From assembly GCA_920105625.2 (NCBI GenBank), contig OV050032.1, forward strand, positions 200,666,258 through 200,730,257: 64,000 nt of DNA, written 5' to 3'. Each line of letters starts with the position of its first letter. Position 1 is the first letter of the stretch. The notes beneath the pieces were generated by a model. The model made no database searches. It was not told the DNA's origin and saw only the letters and a program-made list of their open reading frames with translations. This stretch comes from Clusia tigrina. Lineage: Eukaryota; Arthropoda; Insecta; Diptera; Clusiidae. Position numbers and translations under genes: made by a program. Positions 1 to 11,099 of the stretch are shown piece after piece.

Positions 1-11
1 GCCGAACTTAC

Positions 12-155
12 CTCCTGGCAAGTCACATACCTGCGGCTTGTCGTGGTCCTTCATGCGCACGTGCGCCGGACACTGAATCTGAGGCACACAGCGAATATTG
101 CTGGGACAGGGATCGCATTTATGCAGTAAACCGGAAGTGGGCTGTTTCACATTAT
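12..155 (-). CDS. Exon 2 of a secreted Cys-rich protein (possible CLIP-type serine protease homologue), partial gene
   Basis: The exon runs from an acceptor (CTTTGCAG, AG at 157-156) to a donor (GTAAGT, GT at 11-10), and the gene continues off the left edge. It completes the split codon of the upstream exon (277-502) in phase and encodes about 48 residues. These hold five cysteines: CDPCPSNIRC, VPQIQC and PQVCDLPG. The spacing C-x2-C-x5-C-x5-C-x14-C in a short secreted N-terminal module recalls the Cys-rich modules that precede trypsin-like domains in insect serine protease homologues. The catalytic part is not in the window, so that assignment is inference. The exon itself is well supported by splice sites, phase and coding character. 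The product should be secreted. Confidence 0.7.
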
Positions 156-276
156 CTGCAAAGGAACGATGCAATGGGTCAGTTATAAATACTTCTTCAC
201 ACCTTCAGGTCATTTAGTCTGCACTACAGAATAGAAGAGCCATCAACCTCTAAGTAATTAACACGACTTTACTCAC

Positions 277-502
277 CGTTGTCGTCCTCTTCTTCGAGCG
301 GCTCCTCTAAGGTGGGCGTCGGCTGCGTCTGCTCTATTTGATTCGGCGCTGCTGTTGTCTCCTCCTTGACTGGCTGCGTCTGCGGCGGCTTCTTCTTCAC
401 TGTAAATCCGTCCACCCCGCCGCATACCAAATGCAAGAACAGGCACACTATCAGGACGACTTTTCCGACTCGTAGCGATTTCCTCCTCGCTTCACTCGTC
501 AT
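277..502 (-). CDS. First coding exon (signal peptide and acidic Thr/Pro linker) of the same secreted protein
   Basis: I chose the ATG at 502-500 because its context (GGAAAATGACG) is good and it gives a classic signal peptide: basic MTSEARRKSLRVGK, then a hydrophobic core VVLIVCLFLHLVC. An in-frame ATG also lies at 523. The mature N-terminus is a Pro/Thr/Glu-rich linker (KKKPPQTQPVKEETTAAP...) ending in the acidic run LEEPLEEEDDN. The exon closes at a GTGAGT donor (GT at 276-275), leaving one nucleotide of a codon that the next exon completes as Asp. A low-complexity acidic/Pro linker between signal peptide and Cys-rich module is common in secreted insect proteases and homologues. No family name can be given from this part alone. 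Confidence 0.72.
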
Positions 503-532
503 TTTCCCAGTTGGGTGCGTCATCAAAGCCAA

Positions 533-1609
533 AAATTTAAACTCAACACAGAATTACAAAGGGATTACTTAAACATAAAAATCAAATATCCACTTAAGCA
601 AAAAATACAGTTCCAATTGGAAGCGACAAATCGGCTTCAATTAAACGGAAAAACTCAAAACGCAAGCAACTCTGAAAGCAACGCTAAAATATTCGTTTTG
701 CCCTCAGCAGTGAACCAAAAAATTAAAAGGCAACGGAATTACGTTCACACATACACAAACACACACGCATGCGGTCACTGAGCAGTCATACTTAACGGGA
801 CTTTGCAGCAATTCGAACGAAATCACGCAGTGTTGCATTTTCCAAAGACAAAATGAGCCCATTTTTTGCCCTTTTAGTCTATTGAGAAAATGCATGAACA
901 AAAATTAACTTTTGATCGAATTGTTGAATGAAAATTGAAATAAAGGAAACTTAACTTAAAAATAAACTCAGAAAAATACCCAATATTATAAAGAGTTATA
1001 ATAAGTAAATTATCAATTATAACCCAATTTTTTACTAAGATATTTATTTTGTAATTAATCAAATTTCATTTATTAAATTAGGTCCTAATTGAAATAAAAA
1101 GAACTTTACTTATAAATAAATTTATAATAAAATACCTAATATTAAGGAGAGATAAATATAATAAGTAAAGCTAGTTTTCCACTGTTAATACAAATTTTTA
1201 AGTAAATATATAAAAATAAAATAACTAAGTAAAGAATCATTGTAAACCAAACTTTTTACATGAATGCTTAAATTGTAATTAATCAAATTTGATTTTTTAA
1301 ATTGTGTCCTAATTTTAATGGAACAACAATTTAAAACTTAAATTTGGGTAACTAACAAGTCAACGTGAATAATGACATTTTTGTAGAGCAATCAATCCAC
1401 TTCTGATTTAAAATTTTGTTTAAAACACAAAATTTGCTACAAATCGTACGCTAAAGAGATACCCTTATAACGGAGCAACGAAATTGCATCGGTAACTAAT
1501 TTCTCCATCATCGATAAATTGTTGTATTTAAATAATTTTTTTGGGTGCAGTAATCATCAGGTAGAAACCCATCACAGCACTGCTCAAATGTAGAACCATG
1601 TTAAAGCAC
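533..1609. other. AT-rich flanking DNA upstream of the secreted-protein gene
   Basis: The stretch is AT-rich with a short CA/TG run near 745-775. It should contain the 5' UTR and promoter of the minus-strand gene that starts at 502, but no promoter element or coding region is recognisable. Two diverged direct repeats of about 180 bp are visible (around 930-1080 and 1100-1290), sharing AATTAATCAAATTT and 'AAATTAGGTCCTAATT'-type motifs. Confidence 0.4.
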
Positions 1610-1870
1610 TAAACACTCATGACTTTTAACTTAAAGTTTGCGTAAGTAAAACTTTTGTTTTCATTCAACGAGTACTCATGTCTTTGATTTCTTGAACATA
1701 TTAATCAGCTGTTTTTCAACTTTCGTTGACTTTTCGTAGCGTATCTAATTTCAATAGGTTGGCAAGTCACGAAAGTTTTTGTACAACCATGCAGCGCTGC
1801 GCCTCATATGTTTGGTCGCAACAGCCGATTGAAGGGAGTCAAATTTTAAGTTAAAAGTCATGAGTGTTTA
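1610..1870. mobile_element. MITE with perfect 24-bp terminal inverted repeats and TA target duplication
   Basis: The left end reads TA then AACACTCATGACTTTTAACT..., and the right end is its exact reverse complement followed by TA. The palindromic ends match over 26 bp when the TA pair is included (1610-1635 against 1845-1870). The element proper is about 257 bp (1612-1868), with no coding capacity and no internal ORF. Small size, TIRs and a TA duplication fit a Tc1/mariner-type non-autonomous element. Its interior (1648-1778) is closely matched by 40,424-40,553, which shows it belongs to an interspersed family. Two more degraded TIR-like motifs follow at about 1900-1960. Confidence 0.82.
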
Positions 1871-2336
1871 AGGCCTAAAAGCTGTTTGATGAATGCCAAA
1901 GGTTAAGTTCAAATGTCATGAGCTTAACAGCTGATTGATGAAGTTCAAGTTTAAGTTCAAATGTCGTAATTCAAAGATATTAAGAAACTTTTGTTAAATG
2001 AGTGCACTCATCCTTACTCGCGTAACAGCCTTTGAGTGAAAATCAAAAATTTTAATTTTTTAATTTGACGAGTTGGTAATTTGATCGTGTGTGGTTGTTA
2101 TTGACGAGCTATTCCTCAGTTGTGTTGTGACTGTGAAGTACTGAACAAGTCCACGGGTGAGAAAAAATCGCTATCACTCGTTCTTTTCACATTCTATAAT
2201 ACCGGCGTACAATAATAGAAGCAAATAAAAATTCAACATATGCGATATTGCTCGAATTTTATCCGTATGTAATATCCCGAAATTGAGAATTTCAAAAATT
2301 AAGAAAAGTAAATAAATTTTTTACTGAACTTGGATG
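1871..2336. other. AT-rich DNA with degraded MITE-end motifs
   Basis: Around 1900-1960 the motif AAGTTCAAATGTCATGAG and a second variant ending ATGTCGTAATTC resemble the terminal repeat of the adjacent MITE, so this is probably eroded material of the same family. Nothing coding is visible in the rest. Confidence 0.4.
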
Positions 2337-2430
2337 AGTTAATTTATTATTTATTTATTTATTGTTAATTTTAATTATAATTACAAATTATTAATGAAAG
2401 ATAAGCACTAGCTGCCAGGGCTACCGGTAT
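2337..2430 (-). mobile_element. Relic of a LINE 3' end (same tail family as the element at 58.6-64 kb)
   Basis: Read on the plus strand, a TTTATTTATTTATT run is followed by AT-rich DNA and then CTAGCTGCCAGGGCT. The LINE at 58,568 onward has the same arrangement: an ATTTATTTATTT run, ~65 bp of AT-rich sequence, and the identical 15-mer CTAGCTGCCAGGGCT. On the minus strand this is the end of a 3' UTR followed by an (AAAT)n tail. Only about 90 bp survive, as expected for a severely 5'-truncated insertion. Confidence 0.65.
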
Positions 2431-4678
2431 ATGCGTTAATTTAATGAGTGGAGAGGTAAGCGTCAAGCCCACACGTATACTTGACGTGATATTTCAATCG
2501 CGCCCTGGGCACTTTCCTCAGAGTTGCGCTACAAGGTATGCTTGCATTTACGCCCATGTCTGATGTGGGCACAATGACAGTTAACAGCAAACAACAACAA
2601 ATAACAAAGACGGTGAGGCTAGTTGGGAGTTTAGATTTATATTTGAATTTTCCAATATGTTGGCATAAATTGTAAATTAATTGCACTCAAATTATAGTAG
2701 TGAAGAAAAGGGGGAATGGAGACATCAAATAAAATTAAATTGCCTTTTTTAAATGGCTCTGATAACGTCTTCAACGGCATTGAGGCAATGCGATCAGTTG
2801 CTCTATCGCGTCATTAACTCCAAATGCAACTTGGTCTGAGCTGTGGGTTCAGCTAACACTCTCGTTTTGTCGACCGTTGACTGCTGTAAGTAATAATGTT
2901 ACTCGTAAGAGCACTTTGTAAGATAGCTTATATAGCTGCCGGTGGAGCTGACTAAGAGCCGTCTGTGATTACTGCTGGAGCAGGATGTTGCTGTGCTCCT
3001 ATCAAATCAACAGTTGCTGTTAACCACACCCATGATAAGTAGTAAGGAGGAGTGATAAATACTGAATTGGCATAGGCATTGAAAGAGCGCAGCTGTGCGA
3101 CATGGAACTCAATGTGGACAGGCTTTGGGTAGGACCATGCTAACAGCATTTAAGGAAGACTGAGTCCTAACGTGTTGTGTATGGAAGTCAACGAAAATGC
3201 CTTCCACCGCTTACATATGTGTACTTGTTTAAGGAAATTCATTTACACCTGTCCGCAGTATTGCAGGGAATTGGTGATAATATCCTTTTCGACCCAGGTG
3301 TGCTCTGTTGGAAATACAATACACTCATCAGAAATTCCACGGAAATAACAGTTCAGTCTTTATTTTAGATATTATGCTTTTAAGATTTATTCTCTTCCCA
3401 CAGTGGATAATGACGTAGAAGCACCGCCGCAACAATTCGCTGAAATATTGAGTCATTCATGACTTTTGGTTGCGGGGCTTCGTTTACCTTTCCGCCTGCG
3501 GTGAATTTTGGACTGATATTCTCGTTTATTTGGGCGAATCCTCTACCATGTGGCGCTCATAGTCATACTGTTCAAACAGGCATCCGTGCAAGCTCAGAGC
3601 CTGACCCTAAGAAGGTGTGTGTAGGTGTGATTTGCGTTTTCCATATGTTCTTGCAGGATGTCAATGCGTAGATGCCTGGGTCGTTGTGCAATTACAATCA
3701 GTGTGTTGGGAGAGTAGGGAGGAACATAATAAATGTGCAGAAAACGCCTATAAAGTTGACGATGTGGAAGGCTGTGGTTGAAGAACAAATTAAGTAAAGT
3801 GAGGAGAAAAAAATGACTAAAAGGAGGATTATAATGCCTAAATTTCTTCCAGTCCAATCTAACACGAACACAGTAATGAGATGAAGTAATAATGAAGTGT
3901 AATAATGAAGTGCAGTAATAATGAAGTGCAAGTTTCTCTGTTACTCTTAATCGCGACACCACAGCAAGGACACGGATTACGTTCAACAATATGCTAGGGT
4001 GTGTTTCATTCTCCTGGGGAGTATAAAATAGTATGAAATTCATTCCAAGGTGCAAGTGAACTGCCCACAAATAATAATGAATCGTGCACCCTAACAAGTG
4101 GAAGACCAAATGGATTGGTCCACACGTCAGTTGGTTGCCATTTCCCCATTGTGTTCACACTACTACAATGATCATTAGTAAACTAAGCATCCATAAAATA
4201 TATTAAAGCGGAGGAAGAAAGCAAACTCACCACCAGCAGTCATAAAAATCGGCGATATATGCGGCTCTGGGAAGTTTACAATATGGAATCCTGCTACTAT
4301 CTTTAATGGTGTTGTACGGAAACCATATTTCTTATGGAACAGGTTAAAGTCTTCACATTTTTTATTTAATTCATTTCTAAATGCGTCTATTTTAATTTTT
4401 AGCCACTTGCGTCATGAAGGAATAAAAATCGGGGACTCGAAAGTACTCAAAGGAGACTTTATTTACCACTCACATTATAAACTGGAAACTATGGAACTAT
4501 CACGATGATGTTAAGCTTTCTGTTCTGTTCTGTGAATTGATCCGCTTGGATTAGTTCAAGTAAAATATTTCCAGGTATATGGAAGCGTTGTTAGGACCAT
4601 CGCAGATTTACTTTATTACTAACGCCACAAGACTTGTTGTCTTTCACACCCTTTGGTTTTACTTGTAAAAAAGTTTAC
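2431..4678. other. Intergenic DNA, no gene recognised
   Basis: Short ORFs occur on both strands but none shows a known motif, convincing splice sites or coding bias. Around 3890-3930 a small repeat of AATAATGAAGTG units is present. No promoter, RNA gene or mobile element was identified. Confidence 0.4.
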
Positions 4679-4866
4679 GCCGACTCGGCCGACGTTTCGG
4701 CACTTTTTTCACTACACAAACACATTCAGCTGCATGCATAGTTTGCCGCTTTAGTTTTTTTTTGTCGACTCGGCACATATTTATTATTAAAATGCTGCAC
4801 GGCTTGTTTCTTTTGCCGACTCGTTGCACCGCCACATGGCTAGTCTTTTTTTGTGGCCGACTCGGC
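4679..4866. repeat. Cluster of palindromic GCCGACTCGGC motifs
   Basis: GCCGACTCGGC occurs at 4679-4689 and 4856-4866, GTCGACTCGGC at 4764-4774 and GCCGACTCG at 4815-4823. A related GCCGGGTCGGCG lies near 5110. The motif is palindromic except at its centre. Copies are followed by similar short AT-rich segments (CACATATTTATTATT, CACACGTTTATTATT), so the larger unit is a diverged repeat of about 45-90 bp. Confidence 0.6.
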
Positions 4867-6234
4867 ACACGTTTATTATTCAATCGCCGCTATACCCGTT
4901 TTTTCCGTACTGCTTTGTGTTGATGTTTATGTGAAAAATCACACCCAGCTTATTTTCAGTGGTGGTGCCATGTCAAAGACACATGCGTTTCATTTATTTA
5001 ATGCACTAGCAAAATGTGGAAGGAATATTTTCCTTTAAATAGTGTACATCGCACTTTAAACATGACGCCGTCTGTCAGCAGCTGTGTGAGTGTCGTTGAT
5101 GTAGTTTATGCCGGGTCGGCGAAAATTGCTGTGAGTGTCAGAGCCCTTTTTGTCTCATATCGGGGATCAATGTAAAAATTACAATTAAAATAACTATTAA
5201 CTGAAATTTCAAGAAGACTTTTATGCACATTAAAGTAAGAGATGAGCATGGACAAAGCACGAACAAAATAAAAGCCAGATCACATTTAAAATTTGGAGTT
5301 TAAACTGAGATCAGTCGAGATAGCTCCAACTCAACTCGCATTGCGCGGCATATTTGGTGCAGATTCTGTGGTAAGGAGCTTCAAAGGCTCGTTGGTAGTT
5401 GCAAAAATATTGTTCTAACATTAACAACAATTTACTTTCATTTACCAACAGATTCGCACTGGATAACGTTTCACGTCCATAGAGCAGAGTAGCAAACCGA
5501 TAAGTATTGCCCGGCAGTGGCGCTGTCCTTGCGCTGACTATTACCATCCTAAGTAAGAGAACTTTTTAAGTCAGTGCTTGAACGGCGCCACACCGTGGTA
5601 TCACAATGGGCCATTAGGTGTGCTCAAGTGTGATTATGGCAAAATAGGTGGCCACTCCTACCTACCTACCTCCCCGGCCAGCAGTATTCTAATCCAATGA
5701 GGATTTGCACTGACTAAAATACAAAGTGAATTTGTCATCTGGGTTCCACTCACTGCGCTTACTGAGAATGTTGCTGTAAGCACATGATTCGCGTTGGATT
5801 TCAAGGGAGATTGCAAAATAAACCACAACATTTTTCTTTTTGGTTTATAATCTGTTTTTATTTCACTTTTGTTTGTTTTCAATAAATTATTTTTATTTGA
5901 TTATAATTTTAAGTAATAATTATGAATATGTAATTAATTATTGTCGATAAGTACGTGTCAAGCTTGTTGGCCGATTGATAAGTGTCCGCATGTGGAAGGA
6001 TAAACGACAACAACAACAACAATAACAACAAATTGAATAATATACGCATGCATACATGGAGTAGATAAGTAGTGGCCAAAGCGGATACTTGACAATCGCC
6101 GCGCCCACGTGGTCTATGAAATACGTGCTCTATATAAGGAGATAACGAGAGAAGGAGATAGTTATTGGAAACAAGATATAAGTACAGGCACAGATCATCA
6201 GAGCACCCGGGGGGAGGTCGAAAGGTATTGGCGT
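4867..6234. other. Intergenic DNA, no gene recognised
   Basis: Short simple repeats (CAACAACAA near 6007-6030) and AT-rich tracts are present, but no coding region with recognisable motifs. No RNA gene or mobile-element end was found. Confidence 0.35.
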
Positions 6235-6740
6235 ATGAAGCCCCTGTTGGGGTCTAAGCCACTTGCTGGCGTGTGGACTCCTGTTAGTATGCGAGCCCTT
6301 TGCTGGAGTAGTAACCCCCGGTTGGTATGTGGTGACCCTCTGTTGGTGTGTGGACCCTTGTTAGTGTGGTGACCTCCTGTTGGTGTGTGGACCCCCTGTT
6401 ATTGTGTGGACCCCCTGTTATTGTGTGGACCCCCTGTTATTGTGTGGACCCTCTGTTATTGCGTGGACCCCCTGTTATTGCGTGGACCCCCTGTTATTGC
6501 GTGGACCCCCTGTTATTGTGTGGACCCCCTGTTGGCCTGTGAAACCCTTTGTTGGTGTGTGGAACCCTTGTTAGTGAGTGGAGCTCCTGATGGCAAGTGA
6601 ACCTCCTGTTAGTGTGTAAGCCCACTGTTGGTATAGTAACCCCCTGCTGGTGTAGTAGCCCCCTGTTGGTGTAGTACCCCCCTGTTAGTGTAGTAACTTC
6701 CAGTTGGTGTGTGGATCCCCTCTTATAGTGTGGAAACCCC
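6235..6740. repeat. 20-bp minisatellite, CTGTTATTGTGTGGACCCCC type
   Basis: The core at about 6370-6535 consists of near-identical 20-bp units. On both sides the units decay into variants of TGTTGGTGTG(T)GG(A/T)CCCC and TGTTGGTGTAGTAACCCCC. Apparent ORFs across the array, such as one rich in PVIVWTPCYCVD, are repeat artefacts open in several frames. Confidence 0.85.
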
Positions 6741-7317
6741 ACGTGATGAAACCCTCAGAGTTATCAAAATTTCACACAATTATTTGATGGCGTTTATGCC
6801 ATCAATGGTAAAATTCCCCTTCAAAATATATTAAGGAGGGCCTGTGGTATAGAGGAAATTGGTATGTACCCAGTGAGGATCTCAGTTTGGTGCTTGGTTG
6901 TAGAGAGAGAGATTGAACCTCACGGTCATGCTTTCTCTGCCTCTTTCACCTTTAACTTCTTAGGGCCCCCATACCGTTCGGAGTAGTCTGCTCTTCGTTG
7001 GTGATAGAGCAGAGTAGTCGCTCCTTCAACTATCGTAGTGGGGTCTGATGCTGTGCCCTAAAATGTTCCTGCATATATAATATTATATTAGTTTAAAAGG
7101 ATACAGTTTAATTATTTATAAATTGTTCACACTAAATTTTAATATATTCAACAACAACAAATCACGACAAAATGAACCACTACCAAATCTTTGGAGTGCT
7201 CTCATTTCCGTTTGGTGGTTTGGAGCCTGCGAAGTCATACAGAATAGGTCGCGAGAGATGGCCACCTCCCTTAGTCGATCGATGGTCGATTTCTATCATA
7301 CTCAATGTCTGAGTTCG
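6741..7317. other. Unassigned DNA between two minisatellites
   Basis: No coding region, RNA gene or transposon end was recognised. Near 6990-7015 GAGTAGTC(T)GCT and AGAGCAGAGTAGTCGC form a small duplication. Confidence 0.3.
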
Positions 7318-8205
7318 CTTAATGTCTGAGCTCTCTCAATACCTGAGCTCGCTCAATGTCTGAGCTCTTCAATGTCGGAGCTCTTCAATGTCTGAGCTCT
7401 CTCAATGTCTGAGCTCTCTTAATGTCTGAGCTCTCGCAATATCTGAGCACCTCAATGTCTGAGAACCTCAATGTCTGAGGACCTCAATGTCTGAGGACCT
7501 CAATGTCTGAGGACCTCAATGTCTGAGCTTTCCCAATGTCTGAGTTCGCTTAAAGTCGGAGCTCTCTCAATGTCTGAGGTCTCGCAATATCTGAGCACCT
7601 CAATGTCTGAGGACCTCAATGTCTGAGGACCTCAATGTCTGAGGACCTCAATGTCTGAGGACCTCAATGTCTGAGCTTTCCCAATGTCTGAGTTCGCTTA
7701 AAGTCGGAGCTCTCTCAATGTCTGAGCTCTCTTAATGTCTGAGCTCTCGCAATATCTGAGCACCTCAATGTCTGAGAACCTCAATGTCTGAGGACCTCAA
7801 TGTCTGAGGACCTCAATGTCTGAGGACCTCAATGTCTGAGGACCTCAATGTCTGAGGACCTCAATGTCTGAGCTTTCCCAATGTCTGAGTTCGCTTAAAG
7901 TCGGAGCTCTCTCAATGTCTGAGGTCTCGCAATATCTGAGCACCTCAATGTCTGAGGACCTCAATGTCTGAGGACCTCAATGTCTGAGGACCTCAATGTC
8001 TGAGGACCTCAATGTCTGAGCTTTCCCAATGTCTGAGTTCGCTTAAAGTCGGAGCTCTCTCAATGTCTGAGCTCTCTCAATGTCTGAGGTCTCGCAATAT
8101 CTGAGCACCTCAATGTCTGAGGACCTCAATGTCTGAGGACCTTAATGTCTGAGCTTTCCCAATGTCTGAGTTCGCTTAAAAGTCTGAGCTCTCTCAATGT
8201 CTGAT
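7318..8205. repeat. 15-bp minisatellite, CTCAATGTCTGAGGA type, with higher-order blocks
   Basis: About 58 tandem units of 15 bp, each containing AATGTCTGAG. A distinctive block (GCTTTCCCAATGTCTGAG followed by TTCGCTTAAAGTC) recurs at about 7527, 7675, 7872, 8020 and 8153. The array has therefore grown by duplication of multi-unit blocks of about 133-197 bp as well as single units. Confidence 0.9.
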
Positions 8206-10045
8206 GGCAAAACTAGTGTCAAAATCAACTGTTCGCACCTATGAAAAACGCCAGTCGGACAAAAACCATTGTGGAATCTTTTTTTCTCTTCGCTGGCCGC
8301 CCTCAGAGGTGGACACATTCTAAGAAAGGTGATGAAAATTTGCCTTCTGCGAAAATCGTTCAATGGAGCTCTCCAACTTTCATGTTGCTTCGGTTTGCAA
8401 CCGTACTGTTCCACGCAGCCTCGGGTTCTGGCGCATCGATTATCTGTTTGCAAAATGTACGTTAGAGTCTCAAGGCGACCTACGACTGTCAACGGAACAC
8501 GGTACACCCACACATTCGAGACCCAGTTCTCTTAATGACACCACTCTCCGATCAAGTATCATCGTCAGTGAGGTCCTTTTAGTCGTTATTTGTTGTTATT
8601 CGCTAAATTTTAATTGATTTTAATAAATGAAATGGTAATTCTTGACAAAAGGGGGCGGGCCAATCACTGATTTTAATGAAAAAGTTTGCATGTCTGAAGG
8701 GGGCTTTGGTTTGTTCCAGAAGCTGTCTTTGGATTGTTTCAGAAGGGGCCTTTGAATTGTTCCGGAAGCGACCTTTGATTTGCTCAACAAAATATGTGTA
8801 CGAGTATATATCGAGAGATCTGGAGGCGTTCAGACGGGTGTCCCACGTCCAAATCTGTATCTGGGTTGCGGACAACTACAGCGACAAACTTCACTAAGAT
8901 TCTCCTAAACATTATTAAAAAAATCCCAAAAATTCCACCGATCCACAGTTGGAGAACGGCGATTCTTACCACGCACATTTGCACACCATCCTCCCACTCC
9001 AAAGTTGGGACTCTAAGTGGCTGTGGGGGAGGAACATAATTATGCCTGGAGTAAGCGCTCCGAACAATAGCATAACTGAGTCCCTTGTTCTGCTTTGCAA
9101 CTGAACGGAATTGAAAGCGAGGCGGAGATGGAATATATCGGAAAACGTTCAAAGTCAAACGAACTTTTCTCTTCTTCTTCGATAGCCATTGAAAGTGAGA
9201 ACCCCCCTTAAAGGATATTATCAAATTTTATACTGACTCGGAATTGGGCTTGCTAGAAATATTCTACCACCATCACCGTGTGGGAATTTACCCAAAAACC
9301 AAGGCCGTCCGCTCTAAGCTTCTGAGACACACTTTCCTCGGCAGAATTTTATTAATATTTAATTGTTCTATCTGTAAAGCTTCCTAGAAGCACATGTGAC
9401 AGTTCAATATTCAGGCGTGTTTGTGGAATATATGAACTTTTAGTTTCATTTGTGGAAGAACATTTCATAGGATTTCTATTAAAACTCACTTAGTGCATCT
9501 TCAACGCCTGAGATGGGCTGATGACGTATATCGCATGGCCCAAAGGATTATTGTGGAGGATATTTGTGGAGGATAATTATGATTTCCGTTGGATCAACGC
9601 TTAGGAAACTGATCATTTCACAAGTCTGAAGTAGGTCTTCCCAAGTATATAGTAGATTTATGCATATATATATCTGTATATATATTTTTGTTTAGAACAA
9701 TATCCTTCTGGGACGTTCTGGGACACCATTAAAATCTGCGGGTTCAGCCCTTTCGACAATAATCACCAATGAACTATTTTTTATAACATTTAACAAGCGA
9801 CTAGAAATATGCAAATCACCAAATTTGCGTTATTTTTAACTTTAACTTTAATTTTAATTTTAATTTTTAGATTTGATGATTTTTTTGGGTAAAATCCACG
9901 GCTGAGTGGGGAATTGGTGCGAACAAGGGTTTCAAAGAAAATCGATGGTACGAGCCTCCTTCCTTCAGGGAAAAAGTTTTGGTTGACCTGAAATAATTTT
10001 CCGAGGTGGATTTTTTCCGAGATTGGACTTCACTGAATTATCAAT
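8206..10045. other. Intergenic DNA, no gene recognised
   Basis: The segment 8210-9230 has fairly balanced base composition and overlapping medium ORFs on both strands, but none carries a motif I recognise. A small imperfect repeat of TTTG(A/G)(A/T)TTGTTCC(A/G)GAAG lies at about 8705-8780. A TTTAACTTTAATTTTAATTTT run occurs at 9836-9870. No RNA gene was seen. Confidence 0.35.
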
Positions 10046-10975
10046 TGAACCAAAAGCTGTTCAACCAAAAGCTGTTCAACCAAAAGCTGTTTAGCCAAAA
10101 GCTGTTTAACCAAAAGCTGTTCAACCAAAAGCTGTTCAACCAAAAGCTGCTCAACCTAAAGCTATTCAACCAAAAGCTATTCAACCAAAAGCTGTTCAAC
10201 CAAAAGCTGTTCAACCAAAAGCTATTCAACAAAAAGCTGTTCAACCAAAAGCTGTTCAACCAAAAGCTGTTCAACCAAAAGCTGTTTAGCCAAAAGCTGT
10301 TTAACCAAAAGCTGTTCAACCAAAAGCTGTACAACCAAAAGCTGCTCAACCTAAAGCTATTCAACCAAAAGCTGTTCAACCAAAAGCTGTTCAACCAAAA
10401 GCTGTTCAACCAAAAGCTGTTTAACCAAAAGCTGTTTAACTAAAAGCTGTTTAACCAAAAGCTGTTCAACCAAAAGCTGTTCAACCAAAAGCTGTTTAAC
10501 CAAAAGCTGTTCAACCAAAGGCTGTTCAACCAAAGGCTGTTCAACCAAAAGCTGTTTAACCAAAAGCTGTTCAACCAAAAGCTGTTCAACCAAAAGCTGC
10601 TCAACCTAAAGCTATTCAACCAAAAGCTGTTCAACCAAAAGCTGTTCAACCAAAAGCTGGTCAACCAAAAGCTGTTCAACCAAAAGCTGTTCAACCAAAA
10701 GCTGTTCAACCAAAAGCTGTTTAGCCAAAAGCTGTTTAACCAAAAGCTGTTCAACCAAAAGCTGTACAACCAAAAGCTGCTCAACCTAAAGCTATTCAAC
10801 CAAAAGCTGTTCAACCAAAAGCTGTTCAACCAAAAGCTGTTCAACCAAAAGCTGTTTAACCAAAAGCTGTTTAACTAAAAGCTGTTTAACCAAAAGCTGT
10901 TCAACCAAAAGCTGTTCAACCAAAAGCTGTTTAACCAAAAGTTGTTCAACCAAAACCTGCTAAGCCACAAGCTCC
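10046..10975. repeat. 15-bp minisatellite, TTCAACCAAAAGCTG, about 62 copies in strict register
   Basis: The 15-bp unit repeats for more than 900 bp with essentially no indels. Because 15 is a multiple of three, frames stay open on both strands (QKLFN or WLNSF pentapeptides), but these are artefacts. Diagnostic variant units (TTTAGCC at 10,285 and 10,720; TACAACC at about 10,330 and 10,765; TTAACTAAAAG at about 10,436 and 10,871) are all exactly 435 bp apart. One block of 29 units was therefore duplicated as a whole. Confidence 0.93.
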
Positions 10976-11099
10976 TAAACCCATGTGATAAGTCATAATC
11001 CCCAATAAACATCTACTAACAGAGCTTTCGCGGTCCAAAAACGGCAGCCGTCGTCCTAGTTTGAGCCACTTTTTCCATCAAGATTTACATGGTGGACAC

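Noticed and set aside
2952..3149. Possible retroviral-like polyprotein remnant (minus strand)
   Set aside because: The 65-codon ORF ends HPAPAVITDGS and looked faintly like an LTR-element fragment, but no protease, RT or integrase motif or LTR could be found.
3594..4109. 171-codon minus-strand ORF
   Set aside because: Composition is Tyr/His/Leu-rich without any known motif; it overlaps AATAATGAAGTG repeats and has no supported splice sites.
8784..9224. 146-codon minus-strand ORF
   Set aside because: No recognisable domain, and other frames are open over the same interval; not enough to call a gene.
10006..10844. Long ORFs on both strands encoding (QKLFN)n or (WLNSF)n
   Set aside because: They are open only because the 15-bp repeat is a multiple of three; all are translations of the same minisatellite, with no splice sites or non-repetitive coding part.
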